Assembly (NCBI GenBank): GCA_003218415.1
Contig: QHNK01000076.1
Span: forward strand, 1 to 36,505
Direction: 5' to 3'
DNA length: 36,505 nucleotides
Origin: Verrucomicrobiota bacterium
GTDB taxonomy: Bacteria; Verrucomicrobiota; Verrucomicrobiia; Chthoniobacterales; UBA10450
In this document: piece after piece, positions 27,160-35,598 of the stretch
How positions within the stretch are numbered: the first letter of the stretch is position 1
How the letters are laid out: the number at the start of each line of letters is the position of its first letter
Notes under the pieces: model-generated
The model's database searches: none
What the model saw: only the letters and a program-made list of their open reading frames with translations
Told to the model about the DNA's origin: nothing
Translations under genes and position numbers: made by a program

Positions 27160-27365
27160 GCCTGCAAACAGCGAAGCCGTAGTTTACTAAAATCTTGTCC
27201 TGAAATCCGAACTCCGCTAGATTGGCTGCCCCGACACGGAACTCCGCGGTATGCAGATGTAGCGGACAACTTCGTAAGGAATCTAGTGAAGCACAAAAAA
27301 TCTCAATTTTGCTGGGAAACATCGTTCGCAACGACGGGAGCGAGCGAACCACAGTATATCGTTTC

Positions 27366-28622
27366 ATGAACGAGGACCCGGCAAAACTTAGTCTGAGCAA
27401 TTTTCTGGCGGGCGAAAGCGACGATCCGCTGCAAGCTCCAGCGAGCTTTACGGACTGGATACGTCTTGGTGCGTGGGCGGTTGAATTGTACGAACCTGAG
27501 CTCCTCGCCACCGCAGATGCGCGCACCGTTATTAACTATGGTGGAAAACCGCGGCCGGTTATTAATCTCTGCTCCTACAATTATCTCGGCCTTGCCAATC
27601 ATCCCGAGGTGCTGGCCGTTGCCCATGAGGCTCTGAGGACGCACGGGATGGGGGCGTGCGGTTCGCCGATGCTCTCAGGAATGACGGACCTGCATCGCGA
27701 ACTGGAGCGGCGCGTCGCGAAATTTCTCGGACGCGAGGACGCGATGCTTTTCAATAGCGGGTTCGGTGGCGCGCTGGGCACGATCTCGGGCCTACTTCGC
27801 AAGAGCGATGTGGCCATTCTGGACAACCGTTCGCACCTTAGTCTTCGCGACGGCGCCGTGTTGTCCCGGTGCAGGACAGAGAAGTTTGAGCATAACGATC
27901 CAGCCTCGCTTGATGTGGCATTGACCCGTCAAAAAAGGCGTCGGCAGCTCGTGATTGTCGAAGGCATTTATTCCATGGACGGCGACTTCGGGAACCTGAG
28001 GGAATTGCTTGCTGTCGCGGAGTCTCATGGCGCCAGTGTTTTCATTGACGAAGCGCACTCCATGCTGGCATGCGGCGAGCATGGCCGTGGAGCGGCTGAG
28101 AAGTTTGGCGTAGAAGATCGCGTCCCGCTCCTTTATGGAACGTTCTCCAAGGCGTTCGGCGCGCTGGGAGGTTTTGTTGCGGGCTCGAAAGAGACGCTGC
28201 AATACCTGCGTTTCTATGCGCATCCTTATGTTTACTCCTGTGCGCTGCCGCCGGTGGTGATTGCGGCCATTTTGAAGGCGCTCGAGCTCGGCACCAGTCA
28301 GCCGGAATTGCGCGCGCAACTTTGGGAAAACGCCGATTACTTCCACGCGCAACTTCGAAGCCTTGGACTCGATAGCGGAGCATCGACAACCTATGTGATG
28401 CCGATCGTCATCGGCGATCGAGAGCGGATGTATCGGCTTGGGCATGAACTTCGGCGGCGTGGTCTTTGGGTTGCGCCGGTGGATTATCCGGCTGTGCCGC
28501 AAAATCGAATCTGTTTCCGTGCCTGCGTAACCGCCAAGCATACGCGTGCAGACTTGGACGAAGCCCTGAATATTCTCGCGGACACGCTCGTCCCTGCGAT
28601 GCTACAAAGGCAGAGCGCCTGA
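27366..28622 (+). CDS. spt: Serine palmitoyltransferase-like alpha-oxoamine synthase (PLP-dependent)
   Basis: SYNYLGLANHPEV, GMGACGSPMLSGMTDLHRELE, FIDEAHSMLACGEHGRG, GTFSKAFGALGGF (PLP Lys), YSCALPPV; context supports SPT over BioF/Kbl. Confidence 0.82.
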   Translation: MNEDPAKLSLSNFLAGESDDPLQAPASFTDWIRLGAWAVELYEPELLATADARTVINYGGKPRPVINLCSYNYLGLANHPEVLAVAHEALRTHGMGACGSPMLSGMTDLHRELERRVAKFLGREDAMLFNSGFGGALGTISGLLRKSDVAILDNRSHLSLRDGAVLSRCRTEKFEHNDPASLDVALTRQKRRRQLVIVEGIYSMDGDFGNLRELLAVAESHGASVFIDEAHSMLACGEHGRGAAEKFGVEDRVPLLYGTFSKAFGALGGFVAGSKETLQYLRFYAHPYVYSCALPPVVIAAILKALELGTSQPELRAQLWENADYFHAQLRSLGLDSGASTTYVMPIVIGDRERMYRLGHELRRRGLWVAPVDYPAVPQNRICFRACVTAKHTRADLDEALNILADTLVPAMLQRQSA

Positions 28623-28640
28623 GTTCTTGCGCCAAGTAAA

Positions 28641-29579
28641 TTGACGTCTCAACCGACAGAGACCTCGCATTCGCGCGTCGCAGCCACCTACAAAGCGCGC
28701 GAGGTAGAAGGCGTCCTCGATCTGTATTTTTACAGGCCGTTAGGGTTCCGGCTCGCCGAGTTTTTCGCGCGACTCAAGATGACGCCGGCGGCTGTGACAT
28801 TGCTGGGCGGCGTCTGCGGCGTCGTTGCGGGACACCTTTATTACTATCGTGATTTACGCATCAATATCATGGGCATGCTGCTGCATGTTTGCGCTAATGC
28901 GCTCGACAACGCGGACGGTCAGCTCGCGCGTTTAACTCAGAGGGAAAGCCGCAAAGGCCGCATTATCGACAGCGTCGCCGACCATTTGGTGTTCGTGAGT
29001 ATTTATCTGCATCTGACTCTCCGCTGTGTGTTCGAAGGTTCGTCACCGGCGATCTGGGTTCTCGCTTTTGCCGCTGGAATCAGTCACGCGTTGCAAGGAG
29101 CGACGGCGGACTATTACCGCAGCACCTACCTTTACTTTACAGCAACCGGAGGGCGAACCGGATTGGACTCCTCCTCTGGAGTCCGATCAGAGTATCAGAA
29201 GTGGAGCTGGCATCAGAGACCATGGGACAAACTTCTCCTCGCGCTGTATTTGAATTTCACTCGCCAACAGGAAATGCTCGCGCCTCGTCTGAAAAAGCTG
29301 CGCGAGACAGTCACCGAACTTTTCCACGGCCAAATCCCGGGTTGGCTACAGCAGCGTTATCAAAACCTGGCTGGCCCGATGCTGAAGTGGTGGAGGTTAC
29401 TCATGACGAACACGCGAATGCTGGTTCTATTTGCGCTCCTGCTCATAGGCCGGCCGATTTACTTTTTCTGGTTCGAGCTCATACCCTTTAATTTGCTGTT
29501 CGTTTACCTGATTTTCCGCCAGGAAACTATAGCTGAGTCGATGCAAGAAGTTGCCCAGAAATGGAGAGACTTGGCCTGA
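28641..29579 (+). CDS. CDP-alcohol phosphatidyltransferase family protein (copy 1)
   Basis: DNADGQLARLTQRESRKGRIIDSVADHL matches DGxxARx8GxxxDxxxD; probable TTG start. Confidence 0.86.
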   Translation: MTSQPTETSHSRVAATYKAREVEGVLDLYFYRPLGFRLAEFFARLKMTPAAVTLLGGVCGVVAGHLYYYRDLRINIMGMLLHVCANALDNADGQLARLTQRESRKGRIIDSVADHLVFVSIYLHLTLRCVFEGSSPAIWVLAFAAGISHALQGATADYYRSTYLYFTATGGRTGLDSSSGVRSEYQKWSWHQRPWDKLLLALYLNFTRQQEMLAPRLKKLRETVTELFHGQIPGWLQQRYQNLAGPMLKWWRLLMTNTRMLVLFALLLIGRPIYFFWFELIPFNLLFVYLIFRQETIAESMQEVAQKWRDLA

Positions 29580-29595
29580 ATCGCCATCTAAGTTC

Positions 29596-30729
29596 GTGTC
29601 GGATATTGAAATTTCAGAAGTCAACTCGCGTCGGGAGCGCAGCGCGTTCATCAAATTTCAATGGCAAATTTATTCGAATGATCCCGCGTGGGTGCCGCCG
29701 TTGATCATCGAACGGAAAACGTTCCTCGATCGAAAGCGGCATCCCTTTTACAGGCACGGCGACGCGGCCTTATTCCTGGCGCGGAAAAATGGCGAGATCG
29801 TTGGTCGCATCATGGCCAGCGATGATCCCAATTACAATTCGCTGCACCAATCAAACGTGGGCTGTTTTGGCCTGTTCGAATCCATCGACGATCAGGATGT
29901 AGCTACTGCGCTGTTTGACGCTGCGGCCCGTTGGCTTCGCACGAAGGGGCGGACTGAGATGATGGGGCCAATCGATTATTCAACCAATTACGTCTGCGGC
30001 CTGTTGATCGATGGATTCCAGTTTCCGCCCACCATATTGACCGCGCACAATCCGCCGTACTACCGCGACCTGATCGAGAGATGCGGCTTTACAAAAGCAA
30101 AGGATTGGTACGCGTGGTGGTTCGTCGATCCATCAAAAGCCGTGGCGCATTTGCAACGATTGGCCGCACGTTTCAATGCGCGCTGTCCCGCCATTATCCG
30201 TCCGGCGAACCTTAAGGATCTTCGCGATGAAAGCAGACGGCTTCGAGAAATTTACAATCGGGCATGGGAAAAGAACTGGGGTTTCGTGCCGTTTACAGAA
30301 GCGGAGATCGAGTTCATGACGCACGAGCTCAAGCCGCTCGTTATTCCGGAGTTCGCGCTCATTGCCGAAGTTGGCGAAGAGCCAGCCGGCTTCATTCTGG
30401 GTGTGCCGGACATCAACGTCGCCCTGCGTCATATCAACGGCCGGCTTATGGCTTTTGGATTGCCAATCGGCCTCCTAAAACTTCTATATTACAAGAACCG
30501 CACGCGGACTGCGCGGCTTATCGCGCTTGGCGTGATTGAAAAATATCGCCGTAGCGGTATTGCCGAAATGCTCGTGCTGCGGATCGTCGAAGACGCAATG
30601 ATCAAACGTGGATTCGCGGGAGAACTCAGTCTCACGCTTGAAGACAATTTCATGATCAACCGTTTTCTCGAAGCAATGGGAGCGCAGCGCTACAAGACAT
30701 ATCGAATTTTTGACAGGACGCTGACTTAA
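29596..30729 (+). CDS. GNAT-superfamily acyltransferase; candidate bacterial ceramide synthase (YghO-like)
   Basis: About 380 aa; SAFIKFQWQIYSNDPAWVPPLIIERKTFLDRKRHPFY..., MMGPIDYSTNYVCGLLIDGF, ALGVIEKYRRSGIAEMLVLRIV (GNAT acyl-CoA loop), TLEDNFMINRFLEAMGAQRYKTYRIF; GTG start proposed. Confidence 0.75.
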   Translation: MSDIEISEVNSRRERSAFIKFQWQIYSNDPAWVPPLIIERKTFLDRKRHPFYRHGDAALFLARKNGEIVGRIMASDDPNYNSLHQSNVGCFGLFESIDDQDVATALFDAAARWLRTKGRTEMMGPIDYSTNYVCGLLIDGFQFPPTILTAHNPPYYRDLIERCGFTKAKDWYAWWFVDPSKAVAHLQRLAARFNARCPAIIRPANLKDLRDESRRLREIYNRAWEKNWGFVPFTEAEIEFMTHELKPLVIPEFALIAEVGEEPAGFILGVPDINVALRHINGRLMAFGLPIGLLKLLYYKNRTRTARLIALGVIEKYRRSGIAEMLVLRIVEDAMIKRGFAGELSLTLEDNFMINRFLEAMGAQRYKTYRIFDRTLT

Positions 30730-31436
30730 TGAGCAAGCCCCAAGACGGTTTCGTTTCGCGGTTTTTGAATCGGCCGATTTCGCGCCGGATAACGAGGTTT
30801 CTGCTCAAGGTTCCGATTCATCCCAACGGGTGGACGATATCGATCTTTGTTTTGCCGCTAATCGCGGGCGCATTCCTGGTGCGCGGCGATTACGCCAGCG
30901 TCGTCATTGGCGCGGCTATTTTTCAAGCGTTCAGTATTCTCGATGGTTGCGACGGCGAAATTGCGCGCGCCAAAAATTTGGAATCGACCTTCGGGGAACG
31001 TTTGGATTATTTCTGCGATTTTCTCGCAAGCCTTATCTACGTTCTCGCGCTTGGGTTAGGGCGTCATCATTCAGTCGAAGGAATCGTCTGCGCCGGCTTC
31101 ATCGCGGCTAACGAATGGCTTCTGCGAGGTGGCAAGAACGAAATGCAGATTGTTTCGGCGATGCTGCACGAGTCGTATTATGCGAGGCACCACGGAATGA
31201 TCGGGCATTCCGGTTTGCTGAATCTCGGTGAACGATTTGTGTGGTGGCTCTTTCAGCTGACCAAGCGGGACATGGCTATGCTCGTTTTTCTCATGCTCGC
31301 GTTAGTCGACTTGGCTGACTGGATCCTTCATCTTTGGACGATTGTTGCCGCAGCAAGCCTGATTCTCAGCACGATAGCCACGATCAGATCCAGCGTGGCC
31401 GATGGCGATGTTGTTACGCGCGAGCCGCGATCGTAA
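30729..31436 (+). CDS. CDP-alcohol phosphatidyltransferase family protein (copy 2)
   Basis: DGCDGEIARAKNLESTFGERLDYFCDFL matches DGxxARx8GxxxDxxxD; TAATG overlap with upstream gene. Confidence 0.87.
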   Translation: MSKPQDGFVSRFLNRPISRRITRFLLKVPIHPNGWTISIFVLPLIAGAFLVRGDYASVVIGAAIFQAFSILDGCDGEIARAKNLESTFGERLDYFCDFLASLIYVLALGLGRHHSVEGIVCAGFIAANEWLLRGGKNEMQIVSAMLHESYYARHHGMIGHSGLLNLGERFVWWLFQLTKRDMAMLVFLMLALVDLADWILHLWTIVAAASLILSTIATIRSSVADGDVVTREPRS

Positions 31437-31468
31437 TTCCCGCCTGTCGACCGGAATGATGTCCCATC

Positions 31469-32221
31469 TCATTTGACTAAGCGTGACGGGCGCTTAGCCA
31501 TCTCTTTCTCGGCATGCTGGAACATTTTCGGAGTATCGATGTCTTGCCACCAACCCTGGCCGATATCTATGGCACGGACTTTGTTATCGGCTGCCATTAA
31601 TCGAACTCCATCAGCTAGGCTGCAATCATTTCGGCGGCCGTCGGATTTCGCTCGCTTGAGATAGCCGAAGATTTCCAGCGGGCAAACAAGCAAACCGGTA
31701 TCAACCGCATCGTAATCCCGCAGATCTTTTCCGATGCCGATCACTCTGTTTCCCCGGGTTTGGACTTTCATCGCATCTTCCAAATCGAAAATGGAACCGA
31801 GTTTTCGATCCACCGCGATGTTTAGGAAATCGGAATCAAAAGAATCGAGCAGGTGATCAACGATCACATCGTCGAAAAGGTGATCGCTCATTGTCAGGAG
31901 AAATGGCCCCTCGACGTGATCGGCCGCCGCGAATAAAGAAATGCCATTCTGTTTTCGCCAATCGCAATTTTCGATGAAGAACGCGCTGACGCCAGAAGGA
32001 ACCAACCGTTTGAGCTGTGCAATCATGCGCTCGCTTTCGTAGCCGACCACGAAGTGGACGGTTTTGATCCCTGCGCGGGTCAATGCATCCAGAGTGTACG
32101 AGATTAAGGGGCGGCCGAGCACAGGGACGAGCGGTTTCAGGAAAGTCTTATCCGAACTGCGCAGGCGCGAGCCTTCCCCGGCGGTCAAAACTACTGCTTC
32201 GGAAACAGGAGCCATAAACAT
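31469..32221 (-). CDS. MobA/RmlA-like NTP transferase, probable CTP:inositol-1-phosphate cytidylyltransferase-like (IPCT)
   Basis: VVLTAGEGSRLRSSDKTFLKPLVPVLGRPLI; LTMSDHLFDD; DLEDAMKVQTRGNRVIGIGKDLRDYDAVDTGLLV; WWQDIDTPK, the pattern recalled for archaeal IPCT domains. Confidence 0.75.
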   Translation of the reverse strand: MFMAPVSEAVVLTAGEGSRLRSSDKTFLKPLVPVLGRPLISYTLDALTRAGIKTVHFVVGYESERMIAQLKRLVPSGVSAFFIENCDWRKQNGISLFAAADHVEGPFLLTMSDHLFDDVIVDHLLDSFDSDFLNIAVDRKLGSIFDLEDAMKVQTRGNRVIGIGKDLRDYDAVDTGLLVCPLEIFGYLKRAKSDGRRNDCSLADGVRLMAADNKVRAIDIGQGWWQDIDTPKMFQHAEKEMAKRPSRLVK

Positions 32222-32249
32222 GTAGGGGAAGCTGTCAGTTTCCCCTACA
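32221..32249. repeat. Long hairpin between SDR and IPCT genes
   Basis: TGTAGGGGAAGCTG-T-CAGTTTCCCCTACA: 14-bp stem with one G-T wobble. Confidence 0.75.
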
Positions 32250-32269
32250 GGTACAGGGATCAGGGTTAG

Positions 32270-33070
32270 TCATATTCCGTAGTATCTCTTCAGTCCCCAG
32301 AGGCGAACGCGCTGCGGAAGAAATCTGAAAATCATCGGTGCAATTTTGGATTCGAACACATTGCCCACCGTTTTCCGAGGCGGCGGGCGCACGGCGTTGA
32401 CTAAGCTTAGAACATGCCGGGCGACGAGGTCCGGGCCTGGTGCCTTTTTCATGTTGCGCTCGACGATTTCCCAAGTCTTGGCGATTTTTGAGTCGTAGCG
32501 CTCGGCTTTCGCGCTCTGGACCACGCTCTTGTTAAATTGCGTGGAAATGTCGCCCGGCTGAAGGTCAACAATGTGCACCGGGGAATCGGCCAACTCGAGC
32601 TGGATTGACATGGTAAAGGCTGCCAGCGCTGCTTTAGCGGAGTTGTAAGCCGCCATGAACGGCACTGGAAGCCGGGAGGCTAGCGAAGTGACGTTGATGA
32701 TCAAACCTTCGCCACGCGCCTGCATGTGGCGCAACGCGAGCTGCATCAATTGGATTTGACCGAAAACCAGAATTTGAAACTGACTGGCGATCGTTTCCAT
32801 GGGCAGGAACTCAGCGGGGTCAAAGTGACCGGCGCCGGCGTTGTTGATCAAAACGTCGAAGTAACCAGCTTCCGTGAGCGCAGCATTGAATGCATCTTCG
32901 ATCGAAAGCCGATCGGCCAGATCGAGACGGACCGCATGGCATCGCGGCATTTTGGGGATGCGTTGCAAATTGCGCGATGTACCCCACACTTCGTGACCTT
33001 CACCGACGAGTAACTTTGCAATGGCAAGACCGATGCCAGAGCTCGCACCGGTGATAAAAATGTGTTTCAT
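32270..33070 (-). CDS. Short-chain dehydrogenase/reductase; candidate 3-ketosphinganine or 3-oxoceramide reductase
   Basis: MKHIFITGASSGIGLAIAKLL, LINNAGAGHFDP, NVTSLASRLPVPFMAAYNSAKAAL (S..YxxxK); function from context. Confidence 0.85.
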   Translation of the reverse strand: MKHIFITGASSGIGLAIAKLLVGEGHEVWGTSRNLQRIPKMPRCHAVRLDLADRLSIEDAFNAALTEAGYFDVLINNAGAGHFDPAEFLPMETIASQFQILVFGQIQLMQLALRHMQARGEGLIINVTSLASRLPVPFMAAYNSAKAALAAFTMSIQLELADSPVHIVDLQPGDISTQFNKSVVQSAKAERYDSKIAKTWEIVERNMKKAPGPDLVARHVLSLVNAVRPPPRKTVGNVFESKIAPMIFRFLPQRVRLWGLKRYYGI

Positions 33071-34563
33071 GAAGAGCGACGCCGTTCGACAAGATAAAGC
33101 CGGACACGGCGATGTTGAGGAAAAATCAACATTGAGCGCCTGAATTCGGCGAGCTCTATCAAGTAACAATCTTTCTGCTTCAGGGATGGATCCTCAGTAT
33201 AAATCGCCGCCGCATTACGCAGCACTTCTTCATCCTCCTCGGAGATGGGGAGATGGTCGAGTATTTTGAATTGCGGCGCGTACCACTGGGCGGAACGGCG
33301 CGTAGTAGGCAGAATCAAGACCACGTTGCCGCGCTTCGAAGGCGGATAAAGCCTCTCCAAATAGCGCACGAGCCGGACGGGCGGTGCTTCATCACGGTGA
33401 TTTTCTATCCCTAAAGGAACGGCGATATAAAGGAGCAATGCCGGAACGCAGATCGCCGAGAAGTTCCACGGGCTTGGTAATCGTAAAAGACCGCGAAGCA
33501 TCACGACAAGAAGCAGCGGAAAGACCATGAGATAGTACCTTTGATCGCCCGGAAGAGCGATAAAAGTGATCGCAATTTGCACGAAAAGCCAGGGAGCGTG
33601 AAACTTCCAAAATCGCCGATCCGTCGCATCGTATCCGTACCGAATATAAGCAATCGCCGCACACGTTGTAAGAACGATACCGGCTCCGAGCACGCGGGGC
33701 GATTGAATAAAGCCGAACCCTTTCGAAAACCACCCGAGAATGTGGGAGGCAAACCGCACTCCCAGATAGTGAGGAGTCCAATCGCCGGCCCCGATATAAA
33801 TGGAAGGTCGATTTAGACGCCAGCGCCATTGGCCGTACACGAGCTCGGGATAAACCCGCCAGAATCCCCCACTCGGCCGGAGTTGAGACTGTATGTACCA
33901 CATTGGCAAAAGCCAGGTCAGACAACCCGCGACCAGCAGCGCATACGAAAGACACCATGTCTTCGCATCCACCGAGCCTTTCTTGAGCGGAATGCCAAGA
34001 ATCAGTGCGACTACGGGAAACAATTGCGGTCGCGTGCCGGCTGCGGCCGCCCCCATGAGAGCAGCCCAGACAATCAGGCCGCGCTTCTTCTGTTTTAAAA
34101 AGTAGACAGCGGCAAGTAACTCCGTGCTCATGAAACCGGCTGCCAACATGTCGGTCAGCGCCTTCGTAGCGGTCATCCAAATCACTGGCGTCATCAGCAA
34201 GGAAATTGCGACCCACCATGCGAGCTTCTCGGAAAACTGCGCGCGAATAATCGAGAACCAGGCCGCGATGAAAAGTCCGCCGCCAAATGCCGAAACGCAG
34301 TAAAGCGAAGATTCCGTTCCGGTGTGGAAAAGTTTCGTCCCGAGCCAGCCTAAAAAAATGAAGAGTGGATACCCGGGTGGATGCGGCTGGTGATGCCAGA
34401 GATCGAATGAGCGCACGCCCATCGCAAATTGCACAGCATCGATTTCATCGAGCGCCGGCGAATGTGTGAAAAAATAAAGCGTGAAGGCGGCTAAAAAAAG
34501 GAGCACGCCTTTAATCACGGATTGCTGGCTCGAATCGCCTTGTTCCATCTCGGTTGAGGTCAT
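33067..34563 (-). CDS. GT-C fold membrane glycosyltransferase-like protein (GT39/DUF2723-like)
   Basis: About 10 TM helices; ALDEIDAVQFAMGVRSFDLWHHQPHPPGYPLFIFLG, PALDExD-type first loop. Confidence 0.72.
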   Translation of the reverse strand: MTSTEMEQGDSSQQSVIKGVLLFLAAFTLYFFTHSPALDEIDAVQFAMGVRSFDLWHHQPHPPGYPLFIFLGWLGTKLFHTGTESSLYCVSAFGGGLFIAAWFSIIRAQFSEKLAWWVAISLLMTPVIWMTATKALTDMLAAGFMSTELLAAVYFLKQKKRGLIVWAALMGAAAAGTRPQLFPVVALILGIPLKKGSVDAKTWCLSYALLVAGCLTWLLPMWYIQSQLRPSGGFWRVYPELVYGQWRWRLNRPSIYIGAGDWTPHYLGVRFASHILGWFSKGFGFIQSPRVLGAGIVLTTCAAIAYIRYGYDATDRRFWKFHAPWLFVQIAITFIALPGDQRYYLMVFPLLLVVMLRGLLRLPSPWNFSAICVPALLLYIAVPLGIENHRDEAPPVRLVRYLERLYPPSKRGNVVLILPTTRRSAQWYAPQFKILDHLPISEEDEEVLRNAAAIYTEDPSLKQKDCYLIELAEFRRSMLIFPQHRRVRLYLVERRRSS

Positions 34564-34707
34564 AGTGACCAGCGCATTCGTTGTTGTTCGGCCACTGATT
34601 CGTATTTTAACTGTCAGGCTGCTGCAAGACAGTCTCGTGAGTGAGTGTAATTGTTATCCGTGTCATCTCGAAAAATTCTCTGATCATATGATGTCGATCT
34701 TGTCCCC

Positions 34708-35598
34708 ATGTTTCCGCTGATTTGCGCGGCCCTTGTCATTTTGGGTGTGCTCGGTCTCAAGCGTCTGCTTCCTGGTAGTAGAAAGCATCGGCGACAAGTC
34801 CGTTTCATCCGTGAAACCTTGGCAAGCAGCAAGAAATCAGGCGATCGCCGTGTGATTGTTTCGCTTTCGACGGTACCAGAGCGGATGGGCAACCTAGGGC
34901 CGACGATTCGCTCTCTGCTGAGACAGACGCGGCCACCGGATGAGATCGTCCTGGCCATCCCGGAATTTTCGATTCGGGAACAACGGCCTTATGCAGTGCC
35001 CAAACATGTTTCGCGTTGGCAGCGAATGCGCATTCTGCACTGTCGCAGGGATTGGGGACCGGCTACAAAGTTTATCCCCATCGTTCGAGAAGAATTAGCG
35101 GCGGGCCGGGGAAATACATTGATCATGGTGGTGGACGATGATCGAATGTATCCGCGAGATGCACTCGAAACGTATCTCCACTACAACAAGCAATTACCTG
35201 ACGCGGTTCTTTGTTTTCGCGGTGCCGCAATGCCGCGAAATCTGGATTGGCGACACGCCAAGATGATTCGCGCGCGTGAGCTTCGCCAACCGCAACCCGC
35301 GGCGGTGATCACAGGGTGCGGAAGCTATTTGATCCAACCGAGGTTCTTCGACGAATCGCTCTGGGATTATTCCCAAGCGCCGCAGGGAGCATTTTACATG
35401 GACGATATTTGGATCAGTGGGTGTCTCGCTCGTCGCAACGTGAAGAGATATGTTGTGCCTGCATCGGCCATGATGCGAAGTGTGTTTCGCCAACGGCGGA
35501 CCTTATCGCTGCACGATGTTCCTGACGGACGTCAATACAACAACAACGAAACGATCGCACTTTTCGGGGACGCCTGGGATGTCTTCGCTTCGTATTAA
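34708..35598 (+). CDS. GT-A-type glycosyltransferase-like protein with N-terminal membrane anchor
   Basis: VIVSLSTVPERMGNLGPTIRSLLRQTRPPDEIVLAIP, MVVDDDRMYP (DxD), ITGCGSYLI. Confidence 0.68.
   Translation: MFPLICAALVILGVLGLKRLLPGSRKHRRQVRFIRETLASSKKSGDRRVIVSLSTVPERMGNLGPTIRSLLRQTRPPDEIVLAIPEFSIREQRPYAVPKHVSRWQRMRILHCRRDWGPATKFIPIVREELAAGRGNTLIMVVDDDRMYPRDALETYLHYNKQLPDAVLCFRGAAMPRNLDWRHAKMIRARELRQPQPAAVITGCGSYLIQPRFFDESLWDYSQAPQGAFYMDDIWISGCLARRNVKRYVVPASAMMRSVFRQRRTLSLHDVPDGRQYNNNETIALFGDAWDVFASY

Noticed and set aside
27122-27526. 134-aa minus ORF ending in HPERSEGPRTS
   Set aside because: HPERSEGP is a typical spurious translation of an intergenic repeat; the rest is antisense to SPT.
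27792-28541. 249-aa antisense ORF opposite SPT
   Set aside because: Entirely inside a well-supported PLP enzyme gene; no recognisable domain.
33392-34219. 275-aa ORF in another minus-strand frame of the GT-C gene
   Set aside because: Same-strand alternate frame of a credible membrane protein; low-complexity Ser/Arg composition.
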